Of a stretch of 64,000 bases of DNA, positions 26,501-35,500 are shown piece after piece. The notes under the pieces are model-generated. The model was not told the DNA's origin and ran no database searches. It saw only the letters and a list, made by a program, of their open reading frames with translations. Every line of letters starts with the position of its first letter. Within the stretch, counting starts at the first letter, position 1. The translations under genes were made by a program, and so were the position numbers. The stretch spans positions 3,575,001 to 3,639,000 of the forward strand of contig JALDNG010000016.1 of NCBI GenBank assembly GCA_024349245.1, given 5' to 3'. This DNA comes from Neodontobutis hainanensis (taxonomy: Eukaryota > Chordata > Actinopteri > Gobiiformes > Odontobutidae).

Positions 26501-29500
26501 AGTAGAAGCTCCATGCTGCCCCCCGCAGGGTTCCTTAAACCCTGACCCAAAACCCTAACTGCTAATGTCAGCATCTCCACCGTTAGGTCCTTCAATGTAT
26601 CAAGAGGAATTTCAGGAGTGTCAGTGTAGACTTTTTCAACTTCACTTTCACCACTTTTTCCATCACTTCTGACAAAACAAGGAACAGAAAAATGCATCTG
26701 CGGTTTAAGAGAAGTGGTAAGTGTGCTCGGAATGTAGCCTTTATTCTCTAAAGAGAGCGAGATGGCTCTGGTCTTGTCCAACATCGGAACAATGTATTCA
26801 TGGTTCATCATAAGACATGCTGTGCTGGGACAACTGAGGTGAACCTAAAATGTAAAAAAAACAGCAAAGTGGTTTGAAATGCTTTAATCTAACATCTGTA
26901 TGATAAGAATAAACTTTAACAAAGCAATCACCTGAATAAGCAGCTGATAAAATGCAGAGCGTAGAGACCCAGGGAGGTGGGTATTCTGTATAGCATAAAA
27001 CATCTGGGACTGGTCTACTTGGCTACAAAGGGCATGGCAAATTCTGGTGTTGCCATGGGCACACAGAGAAGAGTAGAGAAGGAGGGTGTTGTGGTGAAAG
27101 GTCAACAGATCATCAATCTCCGTAAGCTCCAAAATATCAATGCATCTGTGTGCAAATAAAACACAAATGTTAGATGGTGCAACATTATGACTTTATTTTT
27201 TTGTTATCTATCTTCTCACCTGTTTTCATCTGGGATCTGAAGAGACATGACTTGGCTGGGTTTTGTGCATTGCACTGCCCACCCTTGGCAATTTTCTGTC
27301 TGCTTTATCAATACCTTTAATGCACTATCAGGAACACGGGCCCAAGAGACTTGGCAAAGTTGTTGGACTTGAAGCCTTGGAGGGCACTGAGGAGTTGTAT
27401 CCCTCTTTTGGCAGCGAAACAGGCCCGCTGACAGGGGCAAAACATCCTGAAAAGAGATGCATGGTTCAATATTAGACACAGATCTGAGTAAAATTTATAA
27501 TAGTATGATTTAACAGTTTTTTGATCAGACTTATTACATTTTAAAATGTATATGGAGATATACATAAACAGTATTTATTCTGCATGATTAAATAACATTA
27601 CTCACTTTAATTTGTCCCAGTTCTATCTGAAACATATTGCTTGTTGTTGGTTTGACAAATACAGCAGGAAACAACTTTGTACTGGCCTCTACCTAATTTT
27701 ACAGTAAGAAAAGTTGTATGTATGTAATACAGAAGAAAAACTAATTAGTCAAGTAGAAATAAGGAAAAAAATTGTCTGTGATCTACCTGATAGAAAGTTG
27801 CCATCTCTACTCCACTGGAGGTAAAAGTGAGAAGGCCAGTGGCTGTATCAATTAAACAGCCGATTTCCAAACCTGTACTTCTGCGACTCTGAGACAGCCC
27901 TGTGGCCTCTCCAGCACACACCATGTAACAGTTACATCGCTTGATGCTGTGAAAATAAATGTACAGATGTGTTAAATGTAATTATATCATATCATATATC
28001 ACACAAAAAGCAAAAGCAATTATTTTCTGCCATAAATGGTACATGATAGTTTTACACCATACCTTTCTTGAACTTTTCCACTGTCATCACCCAGAGTTAC
28101 AGTAACAGTGTGCACCTTGTCAATATCAAACATCATGCCACTTTGATGAAAGTCAGACGTCACCCAGCCTACCCACACATTGAAGGGCTCTTGGCCTGGC
28201 AGAACCCGCACTGAATAGTTATACTAAAATAAAAAGATGTGGTGTCACCTTTTATTTTTTATTTCTTATCTTTGATATAAAACATAACAAAACATAAGAA
28301 TTTACTATTTAGGTTTTACCTTTGAGCACTGAGTCAGGTGATTAATGTTGTCTTTATCAGCTAGAACATCTTCTAAAAGGCGAGCCGATGAATTGCTGTT
28401 GACTAAACCTGGTTTAGTTCTCTTCAGCATAAACCTTACAGAAAAGAAACACAATGCATAAACATCAAACATGTATTATGTCTTCATCTTCTCTTATACA
28501 AAATATAGCTATAGCATTTTCATGTTTTCAACATAATTCTGACAATACCGTTGTTTGAGCTTTGATGTTTTGTCTTGGCTGTGATCCTTATGGTGATTGA
28601 GCTCATCCCTTGAGCCAGAAAAGCTGTGGACTGACTTCATCAGCACTTCAAAGTCAGAGTCCACCTCCTCCTGCTCTTTCCTGCCTAAAAGGACGACAGA
28701 AATTAATTCTAGAATAGCCCATGGGATTTCAAGGCTAAAAACTCATCAAAGTTAGGACACTCAAAAGTCAAATATCAGGACAGAAAATAATCTGTTTAAA
28801 AAAAAGAACAGCTAAGCTCCCACATGAATTACTTCCAAACTAATATGTCACAATTAGCACTCTGATTTAAACATATACCACAATAACCAAGTTGGCATTT
28901 ACTCTGAAGCCAATAATTACTAATGTGAAATGCCCCAGTCTTAACATACTACAGACCCATTGTTCATAATTCTGTACATACCTGGTGACAAGGGGCTGGA
29001 AGCTACAGGAAACATTGCTCCCACAGGGTTGTTGAGTAAAGAAGCACATTCAATCGACATGTTGAGACGATAAAAACAAACCTCCCTACTTCCAGCTTGA
29101 TAAGAAAATGACCGCTGAGAGACCCTTAGGCCGGTCAAAGAATCCTTCATGCTATTGACTCTAGTAACCTAGAATCAGATTAGCAAAATGATTAGCTTAT
29201 TTCGCATATTTAATCTGTTCAAAAAGTAAATGGTGTGTGTTCAGTCTATAATCACTGAAACTAACAAGTACATTAGGGTCATCAGACTTTATGGAGGTAA
29301 AAAGAGGCTGCCACCAACTCATCCATAGAGCTGGGTCCGTGGCCATGTTGACAGCAAAAGGCTTGTATCCCTCCTGCAAGCCACACACACAGAAATACTG
29401 CAAAGAACCTGGATGAGAACCCAGGTTAAGCCTCCCTATTTGGTTTACCCCAAGGCTGACAACTGGTAACAAGCCTGGAAAATACAGAATTATACATTTA

Positions 29501-32500
29501 ACTTTGCAACATAAATAAAACATATCAGTTGATAGCAATGCTTGAATGCATAGGGTCATCACCCAAAGGAAACCATAGTAGACAAAAAATAAAGTGGGTC
29601 AAATGTTTGTATTAAAAAATGAGGAATAGTGTGTTAAAACAAAAAGATTAAAATTGTCATGTTAATTCACACATACTGAAGTAAAAGAATAACACAAACC
29701 GTCACTGATAAAAAAGTCTCTTGCAACCCATTCTGATCCTCTTTCATTAAAAAGAAGTTCTCCATTGAGAGTGACCATCATAGTCCTTTCAGTCACGTTC
29801 ACCATGCAACCCACCACATCACCTTTCAGCCAAGCATGTCCAAGCGGTTCTCCACCCTGGTGATACCACCGAGCCTAATCAAAAAAATGACACTCAGCTT
29901 AGCTCAAAGAGAAACTCCACAAAATTTGTCATTGCCACACATATCTATTTTAAGTTTAATATGTGGAAATTAAATACTGTTTAAGTAAAAATGCCAATGT
30001 CTAACAGCACAGTTAAAGTTACATCATCATAATAGGAAATCTGACTAGAGCTTACCTCATATCCACTGAACACAAAAGCTTGGTCATCTGAGCCAAGCTC
30101 TCTATCTGGAATACAGCCGGGCCTGGCCCAGCCGACTCTCATATTCCCAGCAGTCAGTATTTCAAATTCAAAGTACCACTTCCCCTCAGTCACAGCATAT
30201 GACTTATCTGGTCTGAACACCCGGCATTTCTCAGCAGAAAGTAGACATGGGCTTGATAATGTAGCTGTAAATCCAAGAAGAAGCAAAAAAGTATGATTTT
30301 CATAAAATCAGTAACATCATTTGTAAGACACCACTAGTAAATGCACAATGTCCACACACAAATAATAAATATCATATCAACTGTACAATGTTAGCTAGGA
30401 ACCTTTAGTGTTTACAGTAAACACAAAAGTACTAGACCTCAGTACAGCTGATAACAGTATTAAAAAAAGGGTAAATAGACATACTCCATTCCTGGTTGAA
30501 GGACTCTAGGCTGTAGCCATAAACCAGCAGGGTGCACACAGCCTCTCTGACTCCCTGCCTGCTAACTCTCCTTTTTCTTTCATCAAGTAGGTTGTAGGGC
30601 ACAAGGCATGGGCTCCGCTTGGCTTTAACGTCCTACATACAGCAGAAATATTGTCCTGTTTCCTTTTACCTTCCTTTTTATATGTTTAAAAGCAACAAAC
30701 ATTACCAGTTGAGCTCCATATGTCCATCCCTGCTTGATGTGCTCCTTGGACCATACATTGTGATCATTCTGTGCTAACAAATCAATCACTTTTTCAAGTG
30801 TTGGACTGAGTACAACACCACTTAAGTCTAGAGGAGCAGGCTTGTAACCATTAGGTAGTTTGAACCTAAGAAAAAGATTATACCAGTTTATTTGTCATGT
30901 TTGAAAAAGAAAAAACAATGTTACACCATACATTACGTACTTGGAGGAAGCATTCATGTATTTGACTCTTTCCTCAGCACGGTCATCAGACAAACCAATG
31001 TGAAAACCAAGGGCTAGAAGAGTCCTTCATTAAAAAATAAAAATTAATTAGAAAATGAAACACAAACTCCTAATGTGATGGACAGTATCCTTGTTAACAT
31101 GAATGACGCCACATTTATGAATGAAATCTCTAGTGATATCCAGTATTGTGGCTTAAGGAAGTATACCAACCTTAGAATGTCCTCTGCCATCTGCATTTTT
31201 TGGTTCCTCTCAATGTCTGCCAACTTAGAGAACTCAACCAGGCGGGGATCCAGCTTTTTTTCTTCATCTCTGACCTGTCCAATAAACTGTCACAGTATAC
31301 CACAGCCAAAGCAATATAAATCAATCAAAACTTTTTAAAGCTGTAAGCTTACAGGCCCGTGTGTCCATCCAAGTTCAATTCTATCCATAACCCAAAGTTC
31401 ATGGATATTCACAGCCATTTTTTCTCTCAGGTTTTCAAGTTGCAGGGGCAATACAACCTATGAGTAAATAGATTTAATTGACCATCTCCACTATTGTGTT
31501 TTTTTTTTTTGTTGTTTATTACCTTGTAGATGTCAACTGCATTTGGAATGAAAACAACAGGTGCAATTGGTGCAGAAGGGCCTATAAGTTGTTTTCCATC
31601 TTTATAGTCAAAGATATATCTTTGACATGGTTCTGCCTTTAACTTGACTTTTGGCAGCAGAGCCTCACAGCACGGAGCATAGCCAGGTGGAGGCAAGAAT
31701 CGGAACTCTCCATGTGTTCCCCCAAACAGAAAACGAAACCTTTTTTTCAGGGTAATACAAAGATTGAGGAATTTTGACAGAACTCTATTAAAACCTCAAA
31801 TATTTATACATTTATATATACTGTGTTTTTGATACTCACTTGACACCTGCAGAGAAACTAACCACAGGATAAAGAAGCCCATCAGTATGAAAGTTTTCCA
31901 GCATCCCCTGAACAGGTAGACCATTCACTCGAAAGGAGATACAGGGAGCACTGAGGTCAAGGCAGCAGCTGACTACATCATGGTCTTTTAGCAAGTGAGG
32001 AAAAGAGGAGCTTACTCTGCGCCCAACAGAACCTGCATTTTACAAATCAAGCATGAATTATCCAGGTGTAGATATCCTTTTGAGTTGCTTGTTGCAGCCG
32101 GTAATGCATAAGCAGTGTTCATTAAACACTGATGCTTATATTGCACTTGCAGTAGACTTCTTTCCAGAACCAGTTTGCTACATGCCCTGTACACTTTATT
32201 AACAATACTATTCCCCACCTGACCAGAGGTGCAGCCCATCAAAGCCATAGGAACTGAGGTCATCTCCAACCCCGTTGCATCCCCAGCCTCTCCCTCCTGA
32301 TGGCCTGGGTCTGTAACCATCAGTAGAAGCCCAGCCAACCCTCAAGTGAGTTGGTTCAGAGGTGAGAAAATGGTCAACCTGATCCACTATGAGTTCATAG
32401 TACCACTTCCGATATTGGGCTGAGTCTTCTCCAATTGATAGGAAAACGTTTGACCTTACACTGCAGTAACAGAAGTAAATAATTAGCTGTGATGTTTAAC

Positions 32501-35500
32501 ATATAAAATGAACACTATAAACAATACAAAGGAGCAGAAAAAAAACAAAAAATAACTGATACAAAATCAGTTGCTCTAAATTGTACCTGATGACCTGATT
32601 AACAAGACGAGTTTGGAGCAGCAAGTCTCTGTATGGCAGAAGGCTGTCAGAGATAAGGTTCTGATTGGAGCGCACCGCTACACCATGGCACACACACAGA
32701 GAGCAAAGCACCTCCAACACCTGGAAAGCAGGCTGTCAGCTCCTCATCCAAAAGTAACTCAAAAAACAAACCAAAAACTATCATGCCAAAAGAAAAACTA
32801 AAATATTGTGTGTAAAGCATGATTATTTTAACATTTTAAGACACTTTGTACACCTGTATGTATAATCCAACTGTCCCAATCATTGGGAGTCGTAACCGAC
32901 TCTTAACTATAAATCACCTACCTTATGATTGTATCCATGCTTATCTAGAAATGAAATAATAGATTGAATGTGTTCTTCTTTGATTACATTTATAGCCTCG
33001 GGACTTTCAACGAGAACAAAGTGAAGAACCTCTAGGACTCCTACAAAATAAAAAAGTTTACAAAAGTTTTTATGCAATGTTTGCAAATCTGAGTCAGTAT
33101 ACAGTAAACTCTTTGTAAACAGAGAAAATTTTAAATGACTCAACCAGAGGAGGTTTCATGACGGTCTAATTTGCTTATAAGCCAGTCAAGAGAGCTTGAG
33201 AATTTTGCACAATTGGCTCGGTTTCCAGAGATCAAAACAGCTGGGAGAAAAAAAAACAATAACAATACATACAAGAAAACATGGCAAAAAAAATCTGTAT
33301 TTAGACCTTTAAAATGTTATTCTCACTGAGTAGTTTATAAAAATGTGGAATAATTTTTTCCCATTGTTCTTCTTCCTCACTTTGTGAAGCCTCAGCATAA
33401 CAGGACACATCACTATACTGATGTAGACGGTCAATACATTCAACCACCAAGTCTACTACCCCCTGAGAACAAAATCATTTGTTCATAGATTAGTGCAGCT
33501 TAGAAAAGTTAAATCAGTTCATGCACAACTGTGTAAACTGTAGACAACATTCTAAACGTGTACCTCTTCTTGAAACATATTCTGGCGATTTTTTATTACT
33601 GTCAAGATTTTCTGTTTAGCTTCAGGGCCTAGCTCATCGGGTGGCGGCTGGAAATGAATGATTAGATCCTGCAGACTACACATCACGGTTTTTAAAGACA
33701 GAATAATAGAGTTTAGGTTTCCTTGTTGAAATAGACAATCCAGATTCCTAAAGAAAACAGGAATTGAGAATGAAAAATACATAAGAGAGCCATTTTATTT
33801 TAAATATCAAATTATCTCTTATACCTGATAAAGCCAGTAAAAAGGAGAGTAGCACTGCGAATGAGTCTCGCAGTGTGAGATTCTTCACTCTGAGATCGGG
33901 ACAATGTTAGCCCATCATCCATGTGCCCCTCACTATGTAGAATAGCCTGAAAGTAGAATTATTTAGTATTATAAAATATGTTCAGGCTTTTTATTTTAAT
34001 TTGTAATGATTTTATATTTAAATAGTTTTACCTTACGTTGACTACCAAATGAGCCGACTGACTTAGAATCAGCGGTATACGTTAACCACAGCCCAGAGTA
34101 CACATGCTGAATAAAACAAATAGAGTCTCCATACTTGATCTCTGCAGTCCCCATGCCACTGACATTAGTGTTTGGACAAGGATCAAGTTTCTCCTACACA
34201 GCATTAAACAGAAAACGACATATTAGCAACAAAATACAGCAAAGGAAAATGGAATGTAAGTTTTTTCTGACCTTTGTTGATCTGAGGCAAAAAGCACTTG
34301 TGTTGATATCAGCCTTGTCTCGATTAATCAGATGCAGGCCATTTTCCTCTGTGAGACCTAGGTACCTCCCAGTAGTCAAGTGGCAGAGTCGGAAAGGTTG
34401 TCCCCAACATGTGTGACTCCCACTCCACCTAGAATAGATCACAGAAAAAAATGCAATAAACCACACTTGTTTCCTATGATTATTTGAATAAAGTTACAAA
34501 TTAAATTGGTATTTATATTGTATTTATTGAACCTATTAACAAAGTTTAAAATGAAGTGTCAACATACACAACTTGGAGAATCTCCAGTCTCCAAAGAGAG
34601 CGGGCGTGGTCGGAGGCTAATCCAGGCTCATAATACATTATCCTGTATTAAAAATAAGATATGACCAGAGAGAAACATTTTCCCATTGAAATGAGTTTTT
34701 AAAACTGACCTCTGAAACTCCTCTCCCTGCTCTGGGGAGGGAACAGTCAGACAGGCATCACTATGGCTATGAAGGAGACGGAGTGTGTCTCCTCCTTTCA
34801 GGTATCCTATGTGATAAACCACAAGAAAATGTATTAAAAAGTATACATCAACAAAATAATGGACAATATACGTACAATCTAATCTATTCTACTAACTGAC
34901 ATTGCACACTAGATATTTATAGTTTATGGTGATAAAACCTGCCTTGAGCAACTCCACCACCAGAGCAGATGGGAGCAACGTGCCATAGAGTCTGCTGGAA
35001 AGCTACATCAACCACTAAAGTGTCACTTGGGTTTTTGTTGTCAGAAACTGAGCCATAGGACAGATGCTGCAACCAAAAAACAACAAATGCAGGAACATCA
35101 GCTGCACATTGAAAAACACATATTTGAGTAAGTCTATGTCTTTAGGAAAACATAAACTAGATGCTATAATACTCACCAAATATCTTTCCGACGAGACATT
35201 AACTAATATAAGATCATCTCCAACACGAACCTTCTCACCATCTGATCTCTGTCTAGATGCAGGATGCACTATCCACCAACATGCCTCGTCTAACAGAAAA
35301 TGTATTCCATCACTTCACAATAGTTTAGTATAATCACATTGTTAAGGTGTTGATAACTTTACCAGTTTTATTGTCTTGGAGACCAACAGCAAACGCCAGT
35401 TTATTAGTCAAAGACTGAGATGAGAACAGGCAACTCAGATACTAGGAATAAGTAATGGGCCAAAATATGAGGATATGCTCAAGTGATATATAGGTGAGTC

